64,000 nucleotides of DNA from Mycobacterium sp. DL592. Lineage in GTDB: Bacteria; Actinomycetota; Actinomycetes; Mycobacteriales; Mycobacteriaceae. Where the stretch lies: the NCBI RefSeq assembly GCF_011694515.1, contig NZ_CP050192.1, positions 587,036 through 651,035 on the forward strand, read 5' to 3'. Below the pieces are notes generated by a model. The model did no database searches. It was not told where the DNA came from and saw only the letters and a program-made list of their open reading frames with translations. The position numbers and the translations under genes are program-made. Below, piece by piece: positions 53,112-61,402 of the stretch (position 1 is its first letter; each line of letters opens with the position of its first letter).

Positions 53112-54324
53112 CGGACTCCTTGAGGGCTTCGATGCGGTCCCAGTCCAGCCCGATCTCCATCAGCACGATCTCGGTGTGCTCGGAAGCCTGTGGCGCGCGG
53201 GTGGTTTCGAGGGGTTCGTGGTTGAACTGGACCGGCCCGCGGACCACCTTGAACGGATCCCCGCCGTCGGCGGCCTCGACCTCCGCGATCATGTCGTTGG
53301 CGATCGCCTGCTCGTCGGCGGCGAGGTCGACCAGGCTCTGGTAGGGCGCCCACTGGCCGCGCATGGTCTTGAGGTGTTCGCGCCAGTAGTCGAACGGTTT
53401 GGCGCCGACAGCTGCCGCGATCAACTCGCTTGCGGCCTCGGCATTCTCGATGAGCGGCATCACGTCGGAGAACCGCGGATCGTCGGCGGCCTCCGGGATG
53501 CCGAGATGTTCGAAGGTGTCCCGGATGAGACCGGTCGGGCTGACGATGCAGAGGTTGATCGTCCCGCCGTCGGAGGAGACGTAGTTGCCGAGGAAGGGAT
53601 TGAACTGCGAACCGCCCGATTTGGGCATTTCGGCCCGCATGCACTCGCCGGTGTCCATGCCCTGGGTCACGCTGGCACCGGCCGCCCACCAGGCGGTGCT
53701 CATCAGGGATACGTCGACCTCGAGCGCCTCGCCGGTGCGCTCGCGGTGCAGCAGCGCCGCGGAGATGCCGCCGGCGATGTTCATGCCGCCGATCGAGTCG
53801 CCGAAGGCGGGGATGCCCTGGGCCAGCATGCCGCCCAGCTCTGCCGGCGACAGTGCATACCCGATCCCACTGCGGGTCCAGAACGCCGTCCCGTCATAGC
53901 CGCCGACGTCGCGCTGGGGTCCTTTGTCGCCGTATGCGCTGCCGCGCGCATAGATGATGTTCGGGTTGACCGCACGGATGTGCTCGACGTCGATCTTGTT
54001 CTTCTGTCGCACACCGGGCATGTAGTTGGTCAGGAACACATCAGCGGTCTTGGCGATCTCGTAGAGCACCTCCTGGCCCTCCGGTGTCGAGATGTCGATG
54101 CCGACGCTGCGCTTGCCGCGGTTGGGATGCTCCATGAGCGGATGACGGTCGGGGTTCAGCTGGAATCCGCCCATGTAGAGGAAGCCCCGCTGGGTGTCTC
54201 CGCGCACCGGGTGCTCGACCTTGATGACGTCGGCGCCCCAGTCGGCCAGTATCGCGCCCGCGGCGGGAACGAAGGTGAATTGTGCGACCTCCAGTACCCG
54301 GAAGCCATCCATCACTTTGATCAC
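53098..54324 (-). CDS. CaiB/BaiF class III CoA-transferase
   Basis: This 408-residue enzyme belongs to the formyl-CoA transferase fold, moving CoA between acids without ATP. The N-terminal VLEVAQFTFVPAAGAILADWGADVIKVE is typical, and the catalytic Asp corresponds to D176 in IPAFGDSIGG. The GTG start at 54324 is supported by GAGGAGG eight bases upstream; an ATG four codons later is also possible. It is divergent from the aldehyde dehydrogenase and shares with it the perfect palindrome at 54356. Confidence 0.9.
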   Translation of the reverse strand: MIKVMDGFRVLEVAQFTFVPAAGAILADWGADVIKVEHPVRGDTQRGFLYMGGFQLNPDRHPLMEHPNRGKRSVGIDISTPEGQEVLYEIAKTADVFLTNYMPGVRQKNKIDVEHIRAVNPNIIYARGSAYGDKGPQRDVGGYDGTAFWTRSGIGYALSPAELGGMLAQGIPAFGDSIGGMNIAGGISAALLHRERTGEALEVDVSLMSTAWWAAGASVTQGMDTGECMRAEMPKSGGSQFNPFLGNYVSSDGGTINLCIVSPTGLIRDTFEHLGIPEAADDPRFSDVMPLIENAEAASELIAAAVGAKPFDYWREHLKTMRGQWAPYQSLVDLAADEQAIANDMIAEVEAADGGDPFKVVRGPVQFNHEPLETTRAPQASEHTEIVLMEIGLDWDRIEALKESGAIA

Positions 54325-54355
54325 GCCAGCGCCTCCTCAGTGGTTCTGAATAAAC

Positions 54356-54374
54356 TACTGTAACAATTACAGTT
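54356..54374. promoter_or_regulatory. TACNGTA-type operator, site D (TACTGTA-N5-TACAGTT)
   Basis: Within the 19-bp site, ACTGTAA-CAA-TTACAGT (54357-54373) is a perfect palindrome. It lies between the divergent CoA-transferase (54324) and aldehyde dehydrogenase (54389) starts and is the most symmetrical copy of the element. Confidence 0.75.
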
Positions 54375-54388
54375 GACCAGGAGGCCGC

Positions 54389-55903
54389 GTGGATTCGATC
54401 GAACTGGGTCGCAGGGCTGCGGAGTGTGCCGAATCCCGGATGCTCGTCGACGGCGACCTCGTGCCGGCGGCCTCCGGTGCCGAGTTCGTCAACGAGAGCC
54501 CGGCCACCGGCCTGCCGCTGGGGACGACGGCAGCCGCCGGTGCTGTCGATATGGATCGGGCGATCAACGCGGCCCGTCACGCGTTCGACGAGTCGGACTG
54601 GTCCACCAACCGTTCGCTGCGCAAACGCGTGCTCGAACAGTTGCAGGGTGCGATCGAGGCCGAAAAAGACGCTCTGCGTGAGGAACTCGTCGCTGAGGCC
54701 GGATGCCCGATGATGACCACACTGTCGGCTCAGCTGGATTGGCCGCTCGCCGAAGCGCTGCGCTATCCGGCCGGCCTGATCGACGACTTCGAGTGGCAGC
54801 GCACGCTCGAGGGCGGCGGCCTGTTCGGAGACCGCAACGTGCGCACCGTCGTCAAGGAACCGGTCGGGGTGGTCGCCGCGATCACGCCGTCGAACTTCCC
54901 GATCGAGGTCATCCTCAACAAACTGGGACCCGCACTGGCGGCGGGAAACACCGTGGTCCTCAAGCCCGACCCGCACACCCCGTGGAACGCCACCCGGCTG
55001 GGCCGGCTGATCGCCGAGCGCACCGACATCCCGGCGGGGGTGGTCAACGTCGTCCCGACACCGTCCAATGAGGTCGCCGGGCTGTTGGGCACCGACCCGC
55101 GGGTGGACATGATCTCGTTCACCGGGTCGACGTCGGTGGGCAAGCTGCTCATGCGCCAGGGCGCGGACACGATGAAACGGATGTTCCTCGAACTCGGCGG
55201 TAAGTCGGTGGCGATCGTGCTCGACGACGCGAACCCGGCTGCCATCGTTCCCACTGCGGTCGGAGTGTGTGTGCATGCCGGACAGGCCTGTGCCGCGACC
55301 ACCCGCATGCTGATCCACCGCTCCCTGTACGAGCAGGCGGTGGCTGATATCACCGCGGCGTATTCCGTTGTCCCGGTGGGTGACCCGGTGCGGGAGGATG
55401 TTCTGGTCGGTCCGCTCATCAGTTCCGCCCAGAAACAGCGGGTGCTGACGGCCATCGCCGCCGCGCGTGCCGAGGGTGCCGAGATCACCACCGGCGGCGG
55501 CACGCCGGAGAATCTGCCCGCCGAACTCGCAGGCGGGCACTTCGTTGCACCCACGGTCATCACCGGTGTGGACAACAGCGCCGCGATCGCCCAGCAGGAG
55601 GTCTTCGGCCCGGTGCTGATCGTCATCCCGTTCGACGACGACGACCACGCGGTGCGCATCGCCAATGAAAGCCCCTACGGCCTGGCCGGGGCCGTGATGT
55701 CACGGTCGATCGAGCGCGGGATGGACATCGCGCACCGCATCCGGACCGGGTCCTTCGGCGTCAACGGTGGCATGTTCTACGGGGCCGACGCGCCCTTCGG
55801 CGGCTACAAGAACAGCGGTGTGGGACGGCAGTGCGGGATCGAGGGGTTCCAGCAGTACCTGGAAACCAAGACGATCGGCTGCCGGGTACCGAGGCCGGTT
55901 TAG
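54389..55903 (+). CDS. Aldehyde dehydrogenase
   Basis: This 504-residue NAD(P)-dependent enzyme oxidises an aldehyde to its acid. The general base Glu lies in MFLELGGKS, the nucleophile Cys in HAGQACAATTRML, and the cofactor-binding segment is ISFTGSTSVGK. The KNSGVGRQCG and GAVMSRSIERG regions are intact. The GTG at 54389 follows CAGGAGG by five bases. In pathway terms it would supply the acid for one of the CoA ligases. It is divergent from the CoA-transferase and controlled by site D. Confidence 0.92.
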   Translation: MDSIELGRRAAECAESRMLVDGDLVPAASGAEFVNESPATGLPLGTTAAAGAVDMDRAINAARHAFDESDWSTNRSLRKRVLEQLQGAIEAEKDALREELVAEAGCPMMTTLSAQLDWPLAEALRYPAGLIDDFEWQRTLEGGGLFGDRNVRTVVKEPVGVVAAITPSNFPIEVILNKLGPALAAGNTVVLKPDPHTPWNATRLGRLIAERTDIPAGVVNVVPTPSNEVAGLLGTDPRVDMISFTGSTSVGKLLMRQGADTMKRMFLELGGKSVAIVLDDANPAAIVPTAVGVCVHAGQACAATTRMLIHRSLYEQAVADITAAYSVVPVGDPVREDVLVGPLISSAQKQRVLTAIAAARAEGAEITTGGGTPENLPAELAGGHFVAPTVITGVDNSAAIAQQEVFGPVLIVIPFDDDDHAVRIANESPYGLAGAVMSRSIERGMDIAHRIRTGSFGVNGGMFYGADAPFGGYKNSGVGRQCGIEGFQQYLETKTIGCRVPRPV

Positions 55904-57099
55904 CGCGCAGCGGTGAAGGTCACCGGGATCGCGGTCGGTGACCGGAACGGCTGGCCCCAGATCCGTGGGTTGTCGTCGGTCACCAACTCGATGTCGGTCA
56001 GCCGGTCCAGCAGCGTCTCCAGTGCCACCCGGGTTTCCATCCTGGCCAGATGCAATCCCATGCAGGTGTGCTCACCGGCGGCAAAGGAGATGTGCGGCAG
56101 TCGTTTCCGGAAGATATCGAACTTCTCCGAATCCGTCCAGCGCTGCTCGTCGCGGTTGGCCGACCCGATGCACACGTCGATCACCGCACCCTTGGGGATC
56201 GTGACGCCTTCGATCTCGGTGTCGGTATTGGCCGAGCGTTGCACGGTGGTCAGCGGCGTCTCGTAGCGCAGCCCCTCCTCGATGGCCGGCGCCAGCAGCT
56301 CGCGGTCGTGTTGGACGGCCCGGAACTGCTCGGGATGGCTCAGCAGCAGATAGATCAGGTTCCCCGAGGACCTGTAGGTGGTCTCCAGCCCGGCGGGCAG
56401 CAGCAGCCGTAGGAACGAGTAGATGGCTTCGTCGGTCAGCTTCTCGCCGTCGATCTCGGCGGAGACCAGGTCGCCGATGATGTCCTCGGTCGGCCTCGAG
56501 CGGCGCAGCTCGATCTGTTGCAGGAAGTAGTCTTTCAGCGCCGCCGACGCTTCGAACGCCCGCTTGTAGCGGATGTGGTAGCTGATCAGCTCGACTGCCC
56601 GCTGCCGGAACCAGGGCAGGTCCGCTTCGGGCAGACCGAGCAGCTTGCTGATCACCCGGGTGGGGAACTCGAAGGTGAACTGCTTGACCAGATCGGCCTG
56701 GCCGTCGGCGATGAACTCGTCGATCAACGTGTTGACGACCGGCCGCACGATCGTCGGCTCCCAGCGCTGCAGCGACTTCGACTTGAACGCCGCGGACACC
56801 AGGTTGCGATGTTGCCAGTGGGTTCGGCCTTCCATCGCCAGCAGTGTCGGGCCGATGAACAGCCCGACGGTTGAGTCGTAGATCTGGGAGTTGAAGGCCT
56901 GGCTGTCCCGGAACACCCGGTTGACCGCATCGAAGGACACCGCGGCGTACATGTCCTTGGGCCGCATCTCGGCGGCCTTCGACCAGTCCATGACCGAGCC
57001 TTCGAAGATGCCCGGTGACTCCCGGCGCCGTGCGGCGAATATCGGGTACGGGTCGGACAGCAGATCCAGGGTCTCGGTGGGGTTTACCGGACTCTCCAT
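55900..57099 (-). CDS. Cytochrome P450
   Basis: This 399-residue bacterial P450 is soluble and presumably uses ferredoxin. The I-helix oxygen-activation motif is LLPAGLETTYRS (about 240-251), where the usual acidic-Thr pair is present as ET. The K-helix has EGLRYE (ExxR), and the heme loop is FAAGEHTCMGLHLAR with the proximal Cys near residue 346. ATG 57099 (MESPVNPTE) follows GGAGGT by five bases; an ATG at 57126 is less likely. It is divergent from the SnoaL-BVMO operon across site E and probably hydroxylates the pathway substrate. Confidence 0.93.
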   Translation of the reverse strand: MESPVNPTETLDLLSDPYPIFAARRRESPGIFEGSVMDWSKAAEMRPKDMYAAVSFDAVNRVFRDSQAFNSQIYDSTVGLFIGPTLLAMEGRTHWQHRNLVSAAFKSKSLQRWEPTIVRPVVNTLIDEFIADGQADLVKQFTFEFPTRVISKLLGLPEADLPWFRQRAVELISYHIRYKRAFEASAALKDYFLQQIELRRSRPTEDIIGDLVSAEIDGEKLTDEAIYSFLRLLLPAGLETTYRSSGNLIYLLLSHPEQFRAVQHDRELLAPAIEEGLRYETPLTTVQRSANTDTEIEGVTIPKGAVIDVCIGSANRDEQRWTDSEKFDIFRKRLPHISFAAGEHTCMGLHLARMETRVALETLLDRLTDIELVTDDNPRIWGQPFRSPTAIPVTFTAAR

Positions 57100-57139
57100 G
57101 CCGACCTCCGATTCTTCTGGTTGCACTTCCGGCGATAGA

Positions 57140-57158
57140 TACTGTAAACCATACGGTA
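57140..57158. promoter_or_regulatory. TACNGTA-type operator, site E (TACTGTA-N5-TACGGTA)
   Basis: Both half-sites match TACNGTA exactly. The element lies 41 bases upstream of the P450 start and about 90 bases before the divergent SnoaL-like gene. A further TTACAGT half-site occurs near 57210. Confidence 0.75.
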
Positions 57159-57250
57159 TATCGGACTATGAGAATAGCGAGGACGTGGTGACCACGACTA
57201 TCACGGTGATTACAGTTGGTCTCTCCACACGCGCGACCGAAGGGTGCACA

Positions 57251-57700
57251 GTGACAACGACGGCCGACGAACTCGAAGCCATCCGGCAGCTCAAGGCCCG
57301 CTACTGCCGGTATCTGGACACCAAGGACGTCGAGGGCTGGCGTGCGGTGTTCTGCGCCGACCTCACCGTGCTGCTCGACGGCGCCGTCTCCACGGGTGGC
57401 AACGACCCGCAGACGGGTCCGCCGATCGAGGGCGTGGACAACTTCGTCCCGATGGTGCTGGCAACGCTGGACGGGGTGGCCACCGTCCACCACTGCCACA
57501 CGCCGGAGCTCACTCTCGATTCGCCGACGACCGCGACCGGCATCTGGGCGATGGAGGATATGTTGTTCTTTCCCGACGGCAACCAGCTGCACGGGGCGGG
57601 CCACTACCACGAAACCTACGAGAAGCGTGACGGCGCTTGGCGAATCAAGTCGCTGCATCTCACCCGAACGCTATTGCGTTTCTCGACTGCTGACGGCTGA
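57251..57700 (+). CDS. SnoaL-like (NTF2-fold) protein
   Basis: This 149-residue protein has the cone-shaped NTF2/SnoaL fold, with an N-terminal helix (DELEAIRQLKARYCRYLDTKD) and strands including HHCHTPELTLDS and YHETYEKRDGAWRIKSLHLTR. Such proteins act as small isomerases, hydratases or hydroxylation accessories; steroid isomerase is one relative. The GTG at 57251 follows GAAGGG. It is six bases before the Baeyer-Villiger-type monooxygenase and probably works on its substrate or product. Confidence 0.85.
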   Translation: MTTTADELEAIRQLKARYCRYLDTKDVEGWRAVFCADLTVLLDGAVSTGGNDPQTGPPIEGVDNFVPMVLATLDGVATVHHCHTPELTLDSPTTATGIWAMEDMLFFPDGNQLHGAGHYHETYEKRDGAWRIKSLHLTRTLLRFSTADG

Positions 57701-57706
57701 GAGTCG

Positions 57707-59338
57707 ATGACCCCCACCGCCGAAGCAGGGCGCTTCGATGTGATCGTCATCGGGGCGGGGTTCTCCGGGCTCTACATGCTGCACCGGCTGCGTGAGCTCG
57801 GCCTGCACGCCCGGGTGCTGGAGAAGGCGCACAATGTCGGCGGCACATGGCTTTTCAACCGTTACCCGGGCGCGCGCTGCGATATCGAGAGCATCGAGTA
57901 CTCCTACAGCTTCTCCGAGGAGATCCAGCAGGAGTGGGTGTGGACGGAGACCATGCCTGCCCAGCCGGAGATCGAGGCGTATCTGAACTTCGTCGCCGAC
58001 CGGCTCGACCTGCGCACCGACATCAGCTTCGGCGCCGACGTGGTGGCGATGACATTCGATGAGGACGCCGCCGAGTGGCTGCTGCAGACCGAATCCGGGC
58101 AGCGTTACGTCGCCCCGTTCGTCGTGGCCGCCTCGGGCATCCTGTCGGTTCCGCTGGAGCCGGACATTCCCGGCATCGAGACGTTCACCGGAACCTCGCT
58201 GTTCACCAGCCGCTGGCCCCGCGACGGCGTCGACCTCACCGGCCGACGCGTCGGTGTGGTCGGCACCGGATCGACCGGGGTGCAACTGATTCCGGTGATC
58301 GCCCCGACGGTGGAGCATCTCTACGTCTTCCAGCGATCACCGGCCTTCACGCTGCCGTGGTCGGTGCGCGCGCTCGAACCCGGCGAACTCGACGAGCTGA
58401 AGTCGCGCTACGGCGAGATCCGCCGAGCGCAGCGTGAACATCCGGTGGGTGCGGCGCGGCTGAGCGCCTTCTCGGTGCTCATCGACATGCTCAGCTGTCC
58501 ACCGATCAGCTCGGCCACCGCGGAGGAGAAGCGCCGCGCCGTCGAGGTGCGCGGCATCGTCGGTGCACTCAGCTGGGGTGACATCTTCTTCGACATCGAC
58601 GCCAACCGGATGGCCACCGAGCTCTACGGCCAGGCGATCGCGCGGATCGTGTCGGATCCCGCGACGGCGGCCGCGCTGGTGCCCAGCCATCCCTTCGGGT
58701 GTAAGCGCCCGATCATCGACCAGGGCTACTACGAGACGTTCAATCGGGACAACGTCACCCTCGTCGACCTGCGCACAGGCCCGCTGCGGACCGTCACACC
58801 GACCGGGATCGACACCGAGAACGGCCATTTCGACCTTGATGTGATCATCTATGCCACCGGCTTCGACGCGATGACCGGAGCGCTGACGCGCATCGAGGTC
58901 CGCGGCCACGACGGGGTGTTGCTGCGTGATGTCTGGGCGCAGGACGGGCCGGTGGCCTACCTGGGGCTGGCGGTGGCCGGATTCCCCAACCTGTTCATCG
59001 TGCAGGCCCCGGGCAGCCCGTCGGCCGCGACGAACTTCGTCACCGCCATGGAGCAGCACGTGGAGTGGATCGGGGACTGCATCACGTATCTGCGCGACGG
59101 TGGGTTTCGCACCATCGAGGCCCTGCCGGATGCCCAGCGGGAGTGGATCGAGCACACCACTTCCCTTGTCGCACCGACAGTCCTGGTTCACCCGAGCTGC
59201 AACTCCTGGTACAACGGCGCGAACGTGCGCGGCAAGAAGAGGATGTACATGGGATACACGGCGGGCATCCCGGAGTACCGCAGACGGTGCGACGAGGTGG
59301 CCGAGCGCGGCTATGCCGGTTTCGTCCTGGGCCCGTAG
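57707..59338 (+). CDS. Baeyer-Villiger-type flavin monooxygenase with a non-canonical fingerprint
   Basis: This 543-residue class B flavoprotein resembles cyclohexanone monooxygenase. FAD motif GAGFSG is at 16-21, the BVMO segment GGTWLFNRYPGARCDIES at 45-62, NADP motif GTGSTG at 186-191, and YATGFDAMTG is near 382-391. The BVMO fingerprint FxGxxxHxxxW(P/D) appears as FTGTSLFTSRWP at 160-171, with Phe166 replacing the conserved His. It may thus have altered oxygenation or reduced coupling. Its 3' end overlaps the convergent TetR gene by 28 bases. Confidence 0.9.
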   Translation: MTPTAEAGRFDVIVIGAGFSGLYMLHRLRELGLHARVLEKAHNVGGTWLFNRYPGARCDIESIEYSYSFSEEIQQEWVWTETMPAQPEIEAYLNFVADRLDLRTDISFGADVVAMTFDEDAAEWLLQTESGQRYVAPFVVAASGILSVPLEPDIPGIETFTGTSLFTSRWPRDGVDLTGRRVGVVGTGSTGVQLIPVIAPTVEHLYVFQRSPAFTLPWSVRALEPGELDELKSRYGEIRRAQREHPVGAARLSAFSVLIDMLSCPPISSATAEEKRRAVEVRGIVGALSWGDIFFDIDANRMATELYGQAIARIVSDPATAAALVPSHPFGCKRPIIDQGYYETFNRDNVTLVDLRTGPLRTVTPTGIDTENGHFDLDVIIYATGFDAMTGALTRIEVRGHDGVLLRDVWAQDGPVAYLGLAVAGFPNLFIVQAPGSPSAATNFVTAMEQHVEWIGDCITYLRDGGFRTIEALPDAQREWIEHTTSLVAPTVLVHPSCNSWYNGANVRGKKRMYMGYTAGIPEYRRRCDEVAERGYAGFVLGP

Positions 59339-59934
59339 TCGTGGATGATCCGTTCGCGCGTGCGGGCCAGTTCGCGGCCGATGTCGAAGCTGCCCGGCAG
59401 GGCGATCCAGACGAACACCGCGCCGAACGTCGCCGCGGTGATGTCGCCGACCGCTGCGTCCACGTCGACATCGCGGCGTACCGACTTGTCGCGAATCCCG
59501 TGTCGAAGGCTCGCGGCGATCTTGTGCGCCGCGCTCGACAGGTCGGCAGCGATCCGGTCACGCAGCGGCGAGGTGGTCTTGACCGCTTCGAAGGTGGCCA
59601 CGTACATCGCCCTGAACACGTCAGGTTCGCGGGCGTAGAGCTCACGGATCCGGTCGATGTGGGCCAGCACCTGCTCCATACCCGTCGCGGCCGGATCCGG
59701 GTCCGGGTTCAGGCCACTCATGTACGCCTGCATGAAGTCGTCGAGGATGGCGTCCTTGCCCCCGTAGCGGGCGTGCACCATGGTGCGGCTGTACCCGGCG
59801 CGACGGCCGATCTCCGCGGCGGTCGTTGCCTCCCAACCCTTCTCGACGATGAGCGCGGCGGCAGCCTCCATCAGCCGGCGTCGAGACGTCTCGACCCGCT
59901 CCACTTGCGTCAAGCCGCGTTCGGGCGAGGGCAC
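59311..59934 (-). CDS. TetR-family regulator, second in the island
   Basis: This 207-residue TetR protein has its helix-turn-helix at about 20-68 (EATTAAEIGRRAGYSRTMVHARYGGKDAIL). The C-terminal domain includes GDITAATFGAVFVWIALPG. The start is GTG 59934; TAATAT on the minus strand (59946-59941) ends six bases before it, so the mRNA is probably leaderless or nearly so. It is divergent from a SnoaL-like/LLM pair, with a small palindrome between. It seems to control that pair rather than the TACNGTA regulon. Confidence 0.88.
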   Translation of the reverse strand: MPSPERGLTQVERVETSRRRLMEAAAALIVEKGWEATTAAEIGRRAGYSRTMVHARYGGKDAILDDFMQAYMSGLNPDPDPAATGMEQVLAHIDRIRELYAREPDVFRAMYVATFEAVKTTSPLRDRIAADLSSAAHKIAASLRHGIRDKSVRRDVDVDAAVGDITAATFGAVFVWIALPGSFDIGRELARTRERIIHDYGPRTKPA

Positions 59935-59953
59935 CCTTGCATATTAAACACAC

Positions 59954-59968
59954 GACAACTAAGTTGCC
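59954..59968. promoter_or_regulatory. Inverted repeat GACAACT-A-AGTTGCC in the TetR/SnoaL gap
   Basis: An 11-bp perfect core (CAACT-A-AGTTG) extends to 15 bp with one mismatched pair. It lies between GTG 59934 and ATG 59973, close enough to block both. It is a candidate operator for the adjacent TetR. Confidence 0.5.
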
Positions 59969-59972
59969 TGGA

Positions 59973-60362
59973 ATGACGTCAGCGCCGGTGGGCAGGACAG
60001 CGCGTGAGGTCGTCGAGCTCTACAACCTGGTGGTCTGGAACACGCGGGACTTCGCGCTGGCCGAAGAACTTCTGGGGGACAGCGTGATTCGCCACGAGGT
60101 GGGAGAGGTCCATGTGCTCACCCATGACGAGGCGGTCAAACGGGTGGTCGACACCTGGGGGATGTTCGACGAGATCCGGTTCGATCTGAACCTGATCGTC
60201 GCAGGCGACGACGGCGAGCACGTGGCGCTGGTCTACCAGTCGCCGATGCGCCTCACCGACGGTACCGAGCTCTGCATCGGAAGCATGGAGATTTTCCGCG
60301 TCGTCGACGGCCGGATCGTCGAGGTCTGGAATTGCGGCCACAAACAAGGAGAGTGGAAGTGA
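59973..60362 (+). CDS. SnoaL-like polyketide-cyclase-fold protein
   Basis: This 129-residue NTF2/SnoaL-fold protein begins MTSAPVGRTAREVVELYNLV. Conserved elements are RHEVGEVHVLTHDEAVKRVV and EIFRVVDGRIVEVWNCGHKQG, the latter typical of the SnoaL C-terminus. ATG 59973 is preferred; an upstream TTG frame from 59937 would cross the operator. The stop overlaps the GTG of the LLM gene (GTGA). It may be an isomerase or accessory to that flavin enzyme. Confidence 0.82.
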   Translation: MTSAPVGRTAREVVELYNLVVWNTRDFALAEELLGDSVIRHEVGEVHVLTHDEAVKRVVDTWGMFDEIRFDLNLIVAGDDGEHVALVYQSPMRLTDGTELCIGSMEIFRVVDGRIVEVWNCGHKQGEWK

Positions 60363-61402
60363 CTGACCAACCTTTGGACGAACTCGGCTATTACCTGCTG
60401 GCCGGTGCCGGCGGCGAAGGTCCTGCCACCCTGATGGACGAGGCCCGCCGCGGTGAGGAACTCGGCTTCGGAACGGCATTCATCTCCGAGCGCTGGAACG
60501 TCAAAGAGGCCTCGTCGCTGGTGGGCGCCGCGTGCGCGGTGACCACCCGGATGCAGATCGCCACGGCCGCCACCAATCACAACACCCGCCATCCGCTGAT
60601 CACCGGGTCGTGGGCCACCACCATGCATCGACTGTCCGGTGGCCGGTTCACCCTGGGAATCGGACGCGGAATCGGCGCCATCTATTCGGCGTTCGGCATT
60701 CCGGCGGTCACCACCGCGCAGATGGAGGACTTCGCCCAGGTGATGCGCCGGTTGTGGCAGGGCGAGATCATCTTCAACCACGACGGCCCGCTCGGGAAGT
60801 ACCAGATCCTGTTCCTCGATCCGGACTTCCGGGAGGACATCCGGCTGGCGCTGGTGGCGTTCGGGCCGAACACCCTCAAGCTCGGTGGACGCGCCTTCGA
60901 CGACGTCATCCTGCACACCTACTTCACCCCGGAAACCCTGCAGCGCTGCGTCAAGACTGTCAAGGACGCCGCCGAGCAGGCCGGTCGCGACCCGGACAGC
61001 GTGCGCGTGTGGTCCTGCTTCGCCACCGTCGGTGACCACCTGCCCGAAGAGCTGCGGCTGAAGAAGACGGTGGCCCGCCTGGCCACCTACCTTCAGGGCT
61101 ACGGGGATCTTCTGGTCACCACCAACGGCTGGGATCCCGCTGTGCTGGAACGGTTCCGGGCCGACTCGGTGGTGCAGTCCATCGGTGGCGGCATCGACCA
61201 CAAGGGCACCGCCGAGCAGATCGAGCACATCGCGACGCTGATTCCGGACGAATGGCTGGAGCCGTCGGCCACCGGATCCGCACAACAATGCGTCGACCGG
61301 ATCCGCAAGGAATTCGACTATGGTGCCGACGCGGTGATCCTGCACGGCGCCACCCCCGACGAGCTCGAACCGGTCGTGCAGACCTACCGCGCTACGGTGT
61401 GA
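60359..61402 (+). CDS. LLM-class F420-dependent oxidoreductase
   Basis: This 347-residue bacterial-luciferase-fold (TIM barrel) enzyme probably uses F420 or FMN. Typical segments are EELGFGTAFISERWNVKEA (about 27-45), TAATNHNTRHPLITGSWATTMHRLSGGRFTLGIGRG and the C-terminal IRKEFDYGADAVILHG. The GTG start at 60359 overlaps the SnoaL-like stop, and AAGGAGAG lies about six bases upstream. It may reduce or oxidise an unsaturated ketone or alcohol in the pathway. It overlaps the convergent carboxyltransferase by 11 bases. Confidence 0.9.
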   Translation: MTDQPLDELGYYLLAGAGGEGPATLMDEARRGEELGFGTAFISERWNVKEASSLVGAACAVTTRMQIATAATNHNTRHPLITGSWATTMHRLSGGRFTLGIGRGIGAIYSAFGIPAVTTAQMEDFAQVMRRLWQGEIIFNHDGPLGKYQILFLDPDFREDIRLALVAFGPNTLKLGGRAFDDVILHTYFTPETLQRCVKTVKDAAEQAGRDPDSVRVWSCFATVGDHLPEELRLKKTVARLATYLQGYGDLLVTTNGWDPAVLERFRADSVVQSIGGGIDHKGTAEQIEHIATLIPDEWLEPSATGSAQQCVDRIRKEFDYGADAVILHGATPDELEPVVQTYRATV

